From positions 62,001 to 126,000 of the forward strand of contig NZ_NWSV01000009.1 in assembly GCF_002531935.1 (NCBI RefSeq): DNA of 64,000 nucleotides, written 5' to 3'. The notes beneath the pieces are model-generated. The model had not been told where the DNA came from. It made no database searches and worked only from the letters and a program-made list of their open reading frames with translations. The position numbers were made by a program, and so were the translations under genes. The DNA is from Rhizobium chutanense (GTDB taxonomy: Bacteria > Pseudomonadota > Alphaproteobacteria > Rhizobiales > Rhizobiaceae). Positions within the stretch are counted from its first letter, which is position 1; each line of letters opens with the position of its first letter. Below, piece by piece: positions 31,495-42,745 of this stretch.

Positions 31495-31908
31495 TCAGGC
31501 GCGGATGTCGAGAACGTAGTCGCGATGCGCCGGATGGGTGCTGTAGACGAAGATCTTGTTCAGTTCCTTCTGCGTCAGCAGGCGCAGGAAGCGAACTTCG
31601 ACCGTATTGTTGGCGTTGACCTTCATCAGCAGGCAGCCGACCTTGGTGATGCGAGCATCCGGAATATCCAGATAGAACTGCTTCGGCAGGTTGAACTGGG
31701 TCAGGATCGCCAGTGTGGCGCTGCTCATCGAAATCCGGACAATATCGCAGCGACGCGAAGCCGCGTGCATGACACCCTTTTCCGTATATTCGATGCGCGC
31801 GGCATTCATCGTGTCCTCCATTTTGAACCGCGCCTCGCGGTCGTACATGAAGGATTCTTCCTTGCTCAGGAAATGAGACTTTGGCTGTGACGGATTGGAA
31901 GCGGCCAC
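31495..31908 (-). CDS. PilZ-like small protein
   Basis: A 137-residue protein whose central part (about residues 25-125) has a beta-barrel-like pattern resembling PilZ domains (ARIEYTEKGVMHAASRRCDIVRISMSSATLAI). The RxxxR-like and D/N-x-S-x-x-G motifs for cyclic di-GMP are degenerate, so binding is doubtful. A GTG start at 31908 has GGGGAT 6 bases upstream; an internal ATG (residue 21) is an alternative. It sits alone between edd and aglK. The family assignment is tentative. Confidence 0.55.
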   Translation of the reverse strand: MAASNPSQPKSHFLSKEESFMYDREARFKMEDTMNAARIEYTEKGVMHAASRRCDIVRISMSSATLAILTQFNLPKQFYLDIPDARITKVGCLLMKVNANNTVEVRFLRLLTQKELNKIFVYSTHPAHRDYVLDIRA

Positions 31909-32024
31909 TTGCTTATCCCCCTCATAAATTGACTGGGAAAAGGTAGCAGCCGATCTTTAACAGAAAGTGAGAATTCGGCCCGTCCCACACAATTTCTGGT
32001 AATATTCCCCCAAAAATGGTTGCC

Positions 32025-33113
32025 TCATTTTCGATAGGTGTGGCCGCTCGCATCAAAGAGATGCAGCTTCTGCCGGTCGGCGGCAAATCGCATTCTCTGA
32101 CCCTTGTGGACATCGTAGATGCCGGGCAGCTTGACGACGATCGGCTCACCCGGGACCAGGCCCTCGATATAGAGCAGCGTCACTTCGCCGAGCGCTTCGA
32201 CGATCGACACCTCGCCCTCGAAAAGATAATCGGCGCCGTCGGCAATCCTCAGATCCTCCGGGCGGACGCCGAAGCTCGCCTGCTTGCCCTTCTCGACCGC
32301 GTCGGTCGCCACATCCAATGTCACCGACATGCCGCCGGTCAGCGTTACCGTCGTCTGGCTTCCGGTGCCGGCGACCGTCGCCGGGATGATGTTCATGGCC
32401 GGCGAGCCGATGAATTTCGCAACGAAAAGGTTGGCGGGGCGCTCGTAGAGCTCCAGCGGCGCACCGACCTGCTCGATATTGCCGGCGGAGAGAACGACGA
32501 TGCGGTCGGCAAGCGTCATCGCCTCGACCTGGTCGTGGGTCACGTAGATCATCGTCGTATCGGCCATCTGTTCGTTCAGGCGGGCGATCTCGATGCGGGT
32601 GGCGACGCGCAGCGCCGCATCGAGGTTGGACAGGGGCTCGTCGAACAGGAAGACCTTCGGATCACGGCAGATGGCGCGGCCGATCGCCACGCGCTGGCGC
32701 TGGCCGCCGGAGAGCGCCTTCGGCAGGCGGTCGAGATATTTGGTCAGCTGCAGGCTCTCGGCCGCGGCCCGCACACGGCGGTCGATCTCCTGCTTGTTTT
32801 CGCCGGCGATCTTCATGCCGAAGGCCATGTTGTCGAAAACGGTCATGTGCGGATAGAGCGCATAGGACTGGAAGACCATGGCGATGCCGCGCTTGGAGGG
32901 CGGCACGTCATTGACGAGGTGGCCGTCAATATACATCTCGCCGCCGGTGATCGCCTCGAGACCGGCGATCATGCGCAGCAGCGTGGACTTGCCGCAGCCG
33001 GACGGACCGACGAAGACGATGAACTCGCCTTGCTTGATATCGAGGTCGATCCCGTGCAGAACGTCCACGGAACCGTAGGATTTGCGGATATCCTTCAGCG
33101 TCAGTCCAGTCAT
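32025..33113 (-). CDS. aglK: Alpha-glucoside ABC transporter ATP-binding protein
   Basis: A 362-residue UgpC/MsmK-type ATPase for sugar import. Walker A is GPSGCGKST, the signature LSGGQRQRVAIGRAI, Walker B VFLFDEPLSNLD, and the C-terminal TOBE domain follows. GGGGAGAGAG lies 4 bases upstream. It closes the aglE-F-G-A-K order known from S. meliloti, where this system imports sucrose, trehalose and maltose. It starts 18 bases after aglA. Confidence 0.93.
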   Translation of the reverse strand: MTGLTLKDIRKSYGSVDVLHGIDLDIKQGEFIVFVGPSGCGKSTLLRMIAGLEAITGGEMYIDGHLVNDVPPSKRGIAMVFQSYALYPHMTVFDNMAFGMKIAGENKQEIDRRVRAAAESLQLTKYLDRLPKALSGGQRQRVAIGRAICRDPKVFLFDEPLSNLDAALRVATRIEIARLNEQMADTTMIYVTHDQVEAMTLADRIVVLSAGNIEQVGAPLELYERPANLFVAKFIGSPAMNIIPATVAGTGSQTTVTLTGGMSVTLDVATDAVEKGKQASFGVRPEDLRIADGADYLFEGEVSIVEALGEVTLLYIEGLVPGEPIVVKLPGIYDVHKGQRMRFAADRQKLHLFDASGHTYRK

Positions 33114-33131
33114 GTCTCTCTCCCCTGATCC

Positions 33132-34784
<1,653 letters not shown>

Positions 34785-34818
34785 GGGATATCCTGTCTGA
34801 AGTCACGTTCGGAAATGG

Positions 34819-35982
34819 TCAGCCTCCCTTGACCGAACCGGCCAGCAGACCGCGCACCAGATAACGCTGCAGCCCGAAGAAGACGAGCAGCGGCACGATG
34901 ATGGTGACGAAGGCCGACGCCGTCAAAATCTCCCAATTGCCGCCGCGCGAGCCGAGCAGCGCGTTCAGGCTGCCGGTCAGCACGAGGTGGTCCTTGTCGG
35001 TGCCGAGGAAGACCATGGCGACGAGAAGGTCGTTCCACACCCACAGAAACTGGAAGATGGCGAAGGAGGCGAGTGCCGGGAAGGACAGAGGCAAAACGAT
35101 GCGGGTGAAGATCTCGAAATCGCTGGCGCCGTCGACGCGGGCGGATTCGATGATCTCCTTCGGCAGGCCGGCGATATAGGCCCGCAGGAGATAGATGGCG
35201 AGCGGCATGCCGAAGGCGGTATGGGCCAGCCAGATGCCGGGGTAGGTCTTCGACGGCTGGCCGAGCATGTTGCCGATCTCGTTATAGAGACGCAGCAGCG
35301 GGATCAACGACATCTGCAGCGGCACGACGATGAGGCCGACGACGAGTGCAATCAACAGCGCCCGGCCGGGAAACTCCATCCAGCTCAAGGCGTAGGCTGC
35401 AAAGGCGGCAATCAGGATCGGAATGATCGTCGCCGGGATCGTCACCGTCAGCGAATTGATGAAGGACTGGCCGATGCCCTCGCCGGTCAGAACGGTCTTA
35501 TAGTTCTGCATGGTGAATTCCGGCGGGGCCGAGACGGAGGCATAGATGCGCCGCGGGCGTTCGTCGGGCGAAAAGGCGGCGTTCTTCACATAGCGGTAGC
35601 TGCCGTCGCTGTTGATCTGCAGGGTTTCGCCGTCGCCGAGATCGGCGGTCTCGCCGGCCTCGAAGGCAGCCGGCTGCTGCACGCGGTTGCCGAAGGCCTT
35701 GACCGAGCGACCGGTCTGGCCTTCCAGCACGTTGCCTGAAATGACGTAGACGGTCCCTTCCTGCTTCTGCTGGTCCGGCGTGCCCAGACGGACGGCGACG
35801 GTCTGCGTCGAGCCGACGAAGGCCGTCCACCAGCCGGAGACGACGATCTGGTCCTTGTCGCGCAGCGCGCTGACGAAGATGCCGAGCGTCGGGATCAGCC
35901 AGACGATGACGATCAGCAGAACGGCGGCGTGAACGAAGAGACGGGCGGGGCCAATCTTGAAGTAGCTTCCGGCAGCGGTCAT
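34819..35982 (-). CDS. aglG: Alpha-glucoside ABC transporter permease
   Basis: A 387-residue MalG-type permease. TM1 is at about 17-37, then an unusually large periplasmic insertion of roughly 130 residues (containing GDGETLQINSDGSYRYVKN), followed by five further helices and an EAA loop (IESARVDGASDFEIFTRI). Ordinary MalG-like permeases are near 280-300 residues, so the insertion accounts for the extra length; I recall a similar length in S. meliloti AglG. It overlaps nothing and starts just after aglF. Confidence 0.9.
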   Translation of the reverse strand: MTAAGSYFKIGPARLFVHAAVLLIVIVWLIPTLGIFVSALRDKDQIVVSGWWTAFVGSTQTVAVRLGTPDQQKQEGTVYVISGNVLEGQTGRSVKAFGNRVQQPAAFEAGETADLGDGETLQINSDGSYRYVKNAAFSPDERPRRIYASVSAPPEFTMQNYKTVLTGEGIGQSFINSLTVTIPATIIPILIAAFAAYALSWMEFPGRALLIALVVGLIVVPLQMSLIPLLRLYNEIGNMLGQPSKTYPGIWLAHTAFGMPLAIYLLRAYIAGLPKEIIESARVDGASDFEIFTRIVLPLSFPALASFAIFQFLWVWNDLLVAMVFLGTDKDHLVLTGSLNALLGSRGGNWEILTASAFVTIIVPLLVFFGLQRYLVRGLLAGSVKGG

Positions 35983-35983
35983 C

Positions 35984-36997
35984 TCAATGCCCCTTCAGTT
36001 CGCGATTGGCGCGGCGCACGTTCCAGACCATGATCGGCGTGACGGCGAGCATGATGATGATGGCGATGACGGCCGATCTGCCGGAGTCGCCGCCGCCACG
36101 GAACATCCAGTCGAACATCAGATTGGCCAGCACCATCGTCTGCCACTGGCCGTTGGTCATGGTCAGCACGATATCGAAGACCTTGAGGACGAGGATGGTG
36201 ATCGTCGTCCAGACGACGGCAATGGAGCCCCAGACCTGCGGCACCATGATGCGCCAGAAGATCTGCCAGCCATTGGCGCCGTCGATGACGGCGGCCTCGA
36301 TCGTCTCCTCGGGGATGCCGCGCAGCGCAGCCGACAGGATGACCATGGCAAAACCCGTCTGGATCCAGATCAGGATGATCATCAGGAAGAAGTTGTTCCA
36401 GAAGGGAATGGAGATCCACACCTCGGGCGTGCCGCCGAAGGTCTGGACGATGGCGTTCAAAAGGCCGATCTGGACGTCGTTGCCGCCGCGATATTCATAG
36501 ATGAATTTCCAGATGACCGAGGCGCCGACAAAGGAGATCGCCATCGGCATGAAGACGATGCTCTTGGCGATATTGCCCCACCAGATGCGATCGGTCATCA
36601 CCGCGATGACGAGGCCGAAGAAGGTGCAGGCGGCCGGCACGACGGCAAGCCAGAGGATGTTGTTGAAGATCGACTGACGGAATTCGCGGTCGTTCAAGGC
36701 CCACAGATAGTTCGTCGCGCCGACGAACTGGTTACCCGACCGGTCGTAGAAGGACAGGATGAAGGTCGCCACGACGGGATAGACGAGGTAGACGATCAGC
36801 AGGAACAGCGCCGGTCCGAGGAATAGCCATGGGCGGATCATCGCGCGCCGGTTCAGATTGCGCGAGGCCTGACGGATATCACCGTCCTTCACCGGCAGAG
36901 CGCGATCGAGAATCATGTTCGAGAAAAAGAAATAGGCCGAGCACGCGATAACGGCCCCGACCACGACGCCCAAAGCGGACACAATCTGCAACAGCAT
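35984..36997 (-). CDS. aglF: Alpha-glucoside ABC transporter permease
   Basis: A 337-residue MalF-type permease with an N-terminal helix (residues 5-27), a cytoplasmic link and six more helices. The EAA loop reads IEAAVIDGANGWQIFWRI. The stop is followed after 1 base by the aglG start, so the two are tightly coupled. Two hairpins lie in the 180-base gap to aglE upstream. Confidence 0.9.
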   Translation of the reverse strand: MLLQIVSALGVVVGAVIACSAYFFFSNMILDRALPVKDGDIRQASRNLNRRAMIRPWLFLGPALFLLIVYLVYPVVATFILSFYDRSGNQFVGATNYLWALNDREFRQSIFNNILWLAVVPAACTFFGLVIAVMTDRIWWGNIAKSIVFMPMAISFVGASVIWKFIYEYRGGNDVQIGLLNAIVQTFGGTPEVWISIPFWNNFFLMIILIWIQTGFAMVILSAALRGIPEETIEAAVIDGANGWQIFWRIMVPQVWGSIAVVWTTITILVLKVFDIVLTMTNGQWQTMVLANLMFDWMFRGGGDSGRSAVIAIIIMLAVTPIMVWNVRRANRELKGH

Positions 36998-37105
36998 TTC
37001 GCCCCTCCCCTGCTTCCCCTGATCTTATTCCGACCGGTTGTTATTCTGACGGGTCAGCGCCGGTCATCGTCAATCATTGATTGCCCAAAATATATATGCC
37101 GCGTT

Positions 37106-37165
37106 GGCCGGGCTCCTTGCGAACCCGGCCAGTCATGCAGGCCATGCCGCCGGCAAGCCGGCGGC
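37106..37165 (-). promoter_or_regulatory. Two intercistronic hairpins between aglE and aglF
   Basis: On the aglE transcript a 9-bp GC stem with a 2-base gap (37146-37165) lies 12 bases past the stop, then a second 7-bp stem GGCCGGG/CCCGGCC (37106-37130). Neither has a T tract. They are likely mRNA 3'-end stabilisers that raise binding-protein expression over the permeases. Confidence 0.55.
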
Positions 37166-37177
37166 ACCGTTTTGAGA

Positions 37178-38539
37178 TTACTTGATGCCGTCCCAGGCGC
37201 TCTGGATTTCGGCTGCTGCATCCTGCGCGGACTTGCCGCCGACGAAATCGACCATGCCCGTCCAGAAGGCGCCGGCGCCGATCTTGCCCGGCATCAGGTC
37301 GGAACCGTCGAAGCGGAAGGTGGTGGCAGACGTCAGGATCTCGCCTTCCTTCTTCATCTGCGGGTTGGCGTAGGCCTCGGTGCTGACGCCCTTATACGGG
37401 GTCAGGAAGCTCGACTGCGCCATCCAGACCTCATGTGCGATCGGGGTCTTCAGGAAGTCGATGAAGGCACGGGCCGTCTTCGAGTCCTTGGCGATCGAGA
37501 CGAGCGTGCCGGCGCCGAGAACCGGCTTGCCGAGTTCGGGATGCGACGCAAAGGTCGGCATGTAGAAGAAGTCGGCATCCTGGCCAAGCTTCGTGCCCTC
37601 CGGGAAGAAGGACGGAATGAACGAGGCCTGATGGTGCATGTAGCACTTCGGCGGAACCGCGAAGAGGCCCTTCGGGCTGTCGCGGAAATCGGTCGAGGCT
37701 ACGGCCGCGACACCGCCGTCGACGTATTTCTCGTTCTTGGCGAACTTGCCGAATTCGTCGATCGCGGCAACGACGGCCGGGTCGGTGAACTTCAGCTCGT
37801 TGGTCGTCCACTTGTCATAGGCTTCCGGCGGCTGGGTGCGCAGCATGATGTCCTCGACCCAGTCGGTCGCCGGCCAGCCGGTGGCGCCGCCGGAACCGAG
37901 ACCGATGCACCAGGGAACGCCGCCGTCCTTGACGATCTGATCGGTGAGCGCATGCAGCTCTTCCATCGTCGTCGGGATCTTGTAGCCGGCCTCTTCGAAA
38001 TTCTCCGGAACATACCAGACCAGCGACTTTACGTCGGCTTTGTAAGGGAAGGCGTAGAAGGCTTCCTTGCCGTCCTTGCCCTTGTAGGTGCCGTAACCGA
38101 CCCAGCTGTCGCCGGCGCCGTAATTGTCCTTGATCCACTTGGAGTTGTCGTCGCCGAGCGGCGTCAGGAAGCCCTTGCTGGCGAGATCGGCGAGCAGACC
38201 CGGCTGCGGCAGGATGGCGACGTTCGGCGGCGAGCCCGCCTGCGTGTCGATGACGATCTGCTGTTCGTAATTTTCGGAAGAAGAATATTTGGCTTCGATG
38301 CCGGTGGCTTCGGTGAAATAGGCAAGAACGCTCATGAAGAACGCCTCGTCCTCGCCGCGCCACGGCCCGAAGATCGTCAGCGGCTGACCCTTCAGATCGG
38401 CATGCGCAGCCTTAAATTCGTCATAGCTCTTCCAATTGAATTTGGAATCCTGTCCCGGGGCAAATTTCAGATCGGCCGCCGACGCAGCACCGGCAAAAAG
38501 CGCCGCCACGGCAACGCCCATCAAAAATGACTTTTTCAT
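37178..38539 (-). CDS. aglE: Alpha-glucoside-binding periplasmic protein
   Basis: A 453-residue secreted solute-binding protein of the MalE/UgpB type. The signal peptide covers residues 1-21 (MKKSFLMGVAVAALFAGAASA). The mature part has the two-lobed pattern with WVEDIML and VDFVGGKSAQDAAAEIQSAW near the end. GGGAGGA is 7 bases upstream of the ATG. It is the first gene of aglEFGAK, and a perfect palindromic operator sits 56-69 bases upstream of the start. Confidence 0.93.
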   Translation of the reverse strand: MKKSFLMGVAVAALFAGAASAADLKFAPGQDSKFNWKSYDEFKAAHADLKGQPLTIFGPWRGEDEAFFMSVLAYFTEATGIEAKYSSSENYEQQIVIDTQAGSPPNVAILPQPGLLADLASKGFLTPLGDDNSKWIKDNYGAGDSWVGYGTYKGKDGKEAFYAFPYKADVKSLVWYVPENFEEAGYKIPTTMEELHALTDQIVKDGGVPWCIGLGSGGATGWPATDWVEDIMLRTQPPEAYDKWTTNELKFTDPAVVAAIDEFGKFAKNEKYVDGGVAAVASTDFRDSPKGLFAVPPKCYMHHQASFIPSFFPEGTKLGQDADFFYMPTFASHPELGKPVLGAGTLVSIAKDSKTARAFIDFLKTPIAHEVWMAQSSFLTPYKGVSTEAYANPQMKKEGEILTSATTFRFDGSDLMPGKIGAGAFWTGMVDFVGGKSAQDAAAEIQSAWDGIK

Positions 38540-38594
38540 GTGATCATCCTCCCATCACAATCCCAACCGCGCCGAATTCCCTCAAAAAGAAATT

Positions 38595-38608
38595 TCAAAG
38601 CGCTTTGA
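38595..38608. promoter_or_regulatory. AglR operator 1 at aglE
   Basis: TCAAAGCGCTTTGA is a perfect 14-bp palindrome with the CG centre typical of LacI-family sites. It lies upstream of aglE. Confidence 0.75.
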
Positions 38609-38727
38609 CACCCAACTCATTTCACTTTCAGTGGAATGGAGTCAAGTCATTTCGCGAAAAACCGGCTGTGCACAGGCGGAATATCGCAGCGCAGCAGCGC
38701 CTATCGGGAAATATGGAGCGATTTTTC

Positions 38728-38769
38728 TTGAGTCAAGCGCACCAAATGCTACATAATTGAAAGCGCTTT
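38728..38769 (+). promoter_or_regulatory. aglR promoter with AglR operator 2
   Basis: TTGAGT (38728-38733) and TACATA (38750-38755) with a 16-base spacer form a plausible promoter. The palindrome AAAGCGCTTT (38760-38769), sharing its 10-bp core with operator 1, lies right at the expected transcription start. This predicts autorepression by AglR. Confidence 0.65.
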
Positions 38770-38837
38770 GGATGCCCCGGGGAGGCGACAAGCCTTTTCA
38801 ACACGGCTAAAGAGCGGGCGGGGAGGAAGCATAGCAG

Positions 38838-39863
38838 GTGAATCTCAAGCAGCTATCGGAATTGCTGGGACTATCGCAGACGACGGTGAGCCGAGCGCTC
38901 AACGGCTATCCCGAGGTCAACGAGGCGACCCGGGAGCGCGTGCTCCAGGCCGTCAAGGAAACCGGATACCGGCCGAACAAGGCGGCGCAGAGGCTGGCGA
39001 CCGGCAAGGCGGGCTCGATCGGCCTTGTCATGCCGACGGCGCCCGGCCACCAGTCCGACGTGCATTTCGGCGAATTCCTGGCCGGGCTCGGCGAGGAGGC
39101 GGTACGCCACGATTTCCATTTCGTCATCATGCCGGCCGACCCGGACGACGAGGTGGCAGCACTCCGGCGCCTTGCGATCAGCGGCAATGTCGACGCGCTG
39201 TTCGTCGCCTATATGCGCGGCCACGATCCGCGGCTTCCGATGCTGAAATCGCTGTCCATTCCCTATGTCGTGCACGGCCGCTCCTTCGGCTCGGAGCCCG
39301 ACTATCCCTATCTCGACATCGACAATGAAGGTGCCTTCTACGATGCGACGCGGCTTCTCCTGCAGCTCGGCCATACGCGCTTTGCGCTGATGAACGGACC
39401 GATGCATCTCGATTTCGCCATTCGCCGGAAAAACGGCGTCGTGGCGGCGCTTGCCGAGCGCGGGCTCGCGCTCGAGGAAGATTGCGTCAGCCACGCGCTG
39501 ATGACCGACGAACAGGGGCTGCTGGCGATGGAACAATTCCTGCAGCTGCCGGAGCGGCCGACGGCGATCCTCTGCTCCAGCACGGTGCTGGCGCTTGGCG
39601 CAATCCGTGCGGTCAACCAGGCGGGATTGCGGCTCGGCGAAGATATTTCGCTGATCGCCCACGACGACGTGCTGCCGCTCCTGAAGCCGGAAAACTTCTC
39701 CGTGCCGCTGACGACGACGCGCTCCTCGCTCAGGGCCGCCGGCGCTCGCATCGCCCAGCGGCTGATCGGCACGGTGAAACAGGCCGGCCCCTTCCCCGAC
39801 CAGGAACTCTGGAAGACCGAGTTGATCGTCAGGGCTTCGACCGGCCCTGTTCCGCAGATATGA
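38838..39863 (+). CDS. aglR: LacI-family regulator of the agl operon
   Basis: A 341-residue LacI/GalR regulator. The N-terminal HTH (LKQLSELLGLSQTTVSRALNGYPEV) and hinge are followed by a periplasmic-binding-type effector domain ending in a GalR-like LRAAGARIAQRLIG. The start is a GTG with GGGGAGGA 11 bases upstream. It is divergent from aglE and flanked by two matching operators, so repression of the agl operon relieved by an alpha-glucoside is expected. Its stop abuts the convergent folD stop. Confidence 0.9.
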   Translation: MNLKQLSELLGLSQTTVSRALNGYPEVNEATRERVLQAVKETGYRPNKAAQRLATGKAGSIGLVMPTAPGHQSDVHFGEFLAGLGEEAVRHDFHFVIMPADPDDEVAALRRLAISGNVDALFVAYMRGHDPRLPMLKSLSIPYVVHGRSFGSEPDYPYLDIDNEGAFYDATRLLLQLGHTRFALMNGPMHLDFAIRRKNGVVAALAERGLALEEDCVSHALMTDEQGLLAMEQFLQLPERPTAILCSSTVLALGAIRAVNQAGLRLGEDISLIAHDDVLPLLKPENFSVPLTTTRSSLRAAGARIAQRLIGTVKQAGPFPDQELWKTELIVRASTGPVPQI

Positions 39864-40763
39864 TCAAAACTGCGGCGGGGTCTGCCCTGCGGTGCGATGG
39901 GCGGCAATGACCGTGTTGGCCATCAGCATGGCAATGGTCATCGGGCCGACGCCGCCGGGAACCGGGGTGATGGTGCTGGCGACCGCGGAAACCTCCTGGA
40001 AGGCGACGTCGCCGACGAGCCGGGTCTTGCCCTCGCCTCGTTCAGGGGCCGCCACGCGATTGATGCCGACGTCGATGACCGTCGCACCGGGCTTCACCCA
40101 ATCGGCCTTGACCATTTCCGGCCGGCCGACTGCGGCGACCAGAATATCGGCGTTGCGGCAGACCTCGGCGAGGTTCTTGGTTCTGGAGTGAGCGATCGTC
40201 ACGGTCGCATTGGCGTTGAGCAACAATTGCGCCATCGGCTTGCCGAACAGATTGGAGCGGCCGATGACGACGGCGTTGAGGCCGGAGAGATCCTCGCCAT
40301 GCGTGCGGCGGACGAAGACCATGGCGCCGGCCGGCGTGCAGGAGACCAGCCCGGTCTTCAGGTCACCGGTGGCAAGCTTGCCGGCATTGACGACGCTGAG
40401 GCCGTCGACATCCTTTTCCGGCAGGATGGACTGGATGATCGGCTCGCTGTCGAGCGGCTTCGGCAGCGGCAGCTGCACCAGAATGCCGTGGATCGACGGA
40501 TCGGCGTTGAGGGTGGCGACGAGGGCAGCCAGATCCTCCTGCTTCGTCTCGGCCGGCAGCGTGTGCTGGATCGACTTGAAGCCGCATTCCTTGGCCATGC
40601 GGCCCTTGGAGCCGACATAGGCGTGGCTCGCCGGATCGTCGCCGACGATAATGACGGCAAGGCCGGTGGTGACGCCGCTCGCCTTTTCCAGCGATGCCGT
40701 CGCACTCTTGACCGTCTGAATTACGGATGCAGCTACGTTCTTGCCATCGATTACTGTCGTCAC
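39864..40763 (-). CDS. folD: Methylenetetrahydrofolate dehydrogenase/cyclohydrolase
   Basis: A 299-residue bifunctional enzyme linking methylene-, methenyl- and formyl-tetrahydrofolate. Motifs: [16 protein letters not shown] with the catalytic lysine, [12 protein letters not shown], the nucleotide loop [16 protein letters not shown] and the C-terminal [19 protein letters not shown] take a GTG start at 40763 (GGAGAG 5 bases upstream), giving [10 protein letters not shown]; the upstream in-frame extension is not supported. It overlaps no gene, but its stop is back to back with aglR. Confidence 0.94.
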   Translation of the reverse strand: MTTVIDGKNVAASVIQTVKSATASLEKASGVTTGLAVIIVGDDPASHAYVGSKGRMAKECGFKSIQHTLPAETKQEDLAALVATLNADPSIHGILVQLPLPKPLDSEPIIQSILPEKDVDGLSVVNAGKLATGDLKTGLVSCTPAGAMVFVRRTHGEDLSGLNAVVIGRSNLFGKPMAQLLLNANATVTIAHSRTKNLAEVCRNADILVAAVGRPEMVKADWVKPGATVIDVGINRVAAPERGEGKTRLVGDVAFQEVSAVASTITPVPGGVGPMTIAMLMANTVIAAHRTAGQTPPQF

Positions 40764-40883
40764 GCGTCTCTCCGCCCTGTTTTGCGTCAATCTAGGGATA
40801 GTTGACGAGCGTCAAATGCCCGCTAACGCCCTATCCTGTCGGGAAGCCGCAATGCAATATCAAACTTGCAAGGAAATGTTCGT

Positions 40884-42653
40884 TCAGCGCAGCGGCTGCC
40901 GCCCTTCGAGCACATGAACACGCAGCCGGTCACGCAGGCCGGAGATCTCGGAACGCAGCACCTCCACCTCATCGACCGGCGGCGGGGCCGGTTGAGATGC
41001 GCGCACGGACGAGTGTGATGGCGGCACCGGCATCTCCACTTCGACGACAGACGTGCGCTTACGCCGGCGCAGCAGGAAAGCCGCGACAAGACCTGTGGCG
41101 AGACCCGCGGCAGCGCCGGCGAGCGAGCGCCCGGTCCGGCCATCGGTTGCCGATACCGCCGTTGCCAGCGCCGGCTTAATGAGAGCGATATGGCCGTCGG
41201 CGGCCGTTCCCGCCGACACGGACGCCGCATCGTCCAGGCGCGACCGCGCCGCAGCCGCCTTCTCGCTGAGCTCGGTCAGTCGGGAAAGATCGACGCCGGT
41301 ATCGCGGCTTTGAGCGATCAGCGTGTTGCGGCGGTCGTTCAGGCCCTTGCGCGCATCGACGGCGGCCTTGGCAGCGGCGTTGGCAGCCTGAGCAAGACGG
41401 GTAAGTTCCTTGCTCATATTCTCCTTCAGGCCATCGGTCTCGGCCTGCTGCTGCACGAGGCGCGGATGACGCGGGCCGAGTTCGGCCGAAAGCTGCGCCA
41501 GCGCCGTCTTGGCGATGGCATATTTGTCTCGCCAATCCTGCAGCGCCGGCGAAAGCATATCGGCGGGCAACGAACCAGCGAGCACTTCGGCAAGTTTTGC
41601 CGCCTTCAGCCGATCCGCCTGTGCCTTGGCGGTCAGGATAGTCTGGTCGGCCTCTTTCAGATCGGCATCGAGCCGGTCGATCTGGCGGCGAAGATCGATT
41701 GCCACCTTGACGTTGCCTTCGCCACTCTTTGCCGTGAAAGCTGTCAGTTCGGCCTTCGCCTCGTCATAGGCCTTGCGCAGGGCGGCATCGGCTTCGGCGT
41801 TGCCGCCGGATCCGTCTCCGGCGGAAACCGCCTCGGCAAGCCTTGCGGCGATGCGCATGGATTTGCCGCTGTCGCCTGTCGTCACCCTGATGAGGATCGT
41901 GCCGGCGGCGGCATCCGGCAGGATCTCGACCGCATGTTTCAACGTCGCCTCGGCGCGCGACGCCGGGTCGGCAGCAGCACCGGTCGCCGAGAGGAGATCG
42001 AGCACAATGCCGAACGCATCGGCGCTGCGGCCGGCAAATTCGGGATCGTGATCGAGTTTCAGAGCGGCGACCGTCGAAGCAACCACGCGCGCCGACAGCA
42101 GTCCTTTCACTGCTGCCTGGGTGAAGGCGGCGCGGCTTGCGGCATCGGTCTTCACGCCGAGCGTCGCTTCGGCGCGGTAGAGCGCTGGCGAAGCCGGCAT
42201 CAGCGCCGGCAGGCCCGCGCCGATGATCGTCGCAGCGGCGACCGTCATCGCAAGGCCAATGCCGCCGACGCGCCGCAATGGCGCTGCAGGTCCCTCACGC
42301 AGCGCCGCCGGCGGTTCGGGCGAGATCATCGGCTCGCTGGCCGGAGCAGCAAGCTCCGTATGGCGCGCCGGTTCCTGAGGAAGTGGATGGCCGACATCAT
42401 TGGCAGCCCGCAGGCGATTGCCGAGGATGGTTTCGATGCGGTCGACCAGCGGCGCCGCCAGCGCCGCTCTTGCCCGCTGCTCTTCCAGCGCCCGGCCGAT
42501 GGCGCGCAGCAGTTCGACCTCGGGCGGCGCGATATCAGGCCGGTTGGACCGGGGCAATCCGTGGGAAGCGTCCTCAGTGCGCGCCATTGCGGGCGCCGTC
42601 GGCCGGGCGGCGGCGCGATCGGGAAAGCTGCTTCTGGCTCTGCTATCGTACAT
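40884..42653 (-). CDS. Wzz/GumC-like polysaccharide chain-length protein without kinase domain
   Basis: A 589-residue membrane protein. About 130 N-terminal cytoplasmic residues precede TM1 (about 128-155, GIGLAMTVAAATIIGAGLPALM). A large periplasmic part with a long coiled coil (about 285-440) follows, then TM2 (about 515-535) and a basic RRRKR stop-transfer. The YRAEATLGV strand and the coiled coil fit the Wzz/ExoP class. There is no Walker A/B or tyrosine cluster, so the usual BY-kinase is absent. The start is uncertain: ATG at 42653 or GTG at 42662. The adjacent glycosyltransferase suggests a shared export or assembly role. Confidence 0.65.
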   Translation of the reverse strand: MYDSRARSSFPDRAAARPTAPAMARTEDASHGLPRSNRPDIAPPEVELLRAIGRALEEQRARAALAAPLVDRIETILGNRLRAANDVGHPLPQEPARHTELAAPASEPMISPEPPAALREGPAAPLRRVGGIGLAMTVAAATIIGAGLPALMPASPALYRAEATLGVKTDAASRAAFTQAAVKGLLSARVVASTVAALKLDHDPEFAGRSADAFGIVLDLLSATGAAADPASRAEATLKHAVEILPDAAAGTILIRVTTGDSGKSMRIAARLAEAVSAGDGSGGNAEADAALRKAYDEAKAELTAFTAKSGEGNVKVAIDLRRQIDRLDADLKEADQTILTAKAQADRLKAAKLAEVLAGSLPADMLSPALQDWRDKYAIAKTALAQLSAELGPRHPRLVQQQAETDGLKENMSKELTRLAQAANAAAKAAVDARKGLNDRRNTLIAQSRDTGVDLSRLTELSEKAAAARSRLDDAASVSAGTAADGHIALIKPALATAVSATDGRTGRSLAGAAAGLATGLVAAFLLRRRKRTSVVEVEMPVPPSHSSVRASQPAPPPVDEVEVLRSEISGLRDRLRVHVLEGRQPLR

Positions 42654-42745
42654 TTGCGCCACATCTCATGCACGGGGATGGCCGAGTTCGCTCATCCGCA
42701 TGTGATGCGGATGATTAAACGACTCTAAATATTCATGGCAAAGAA

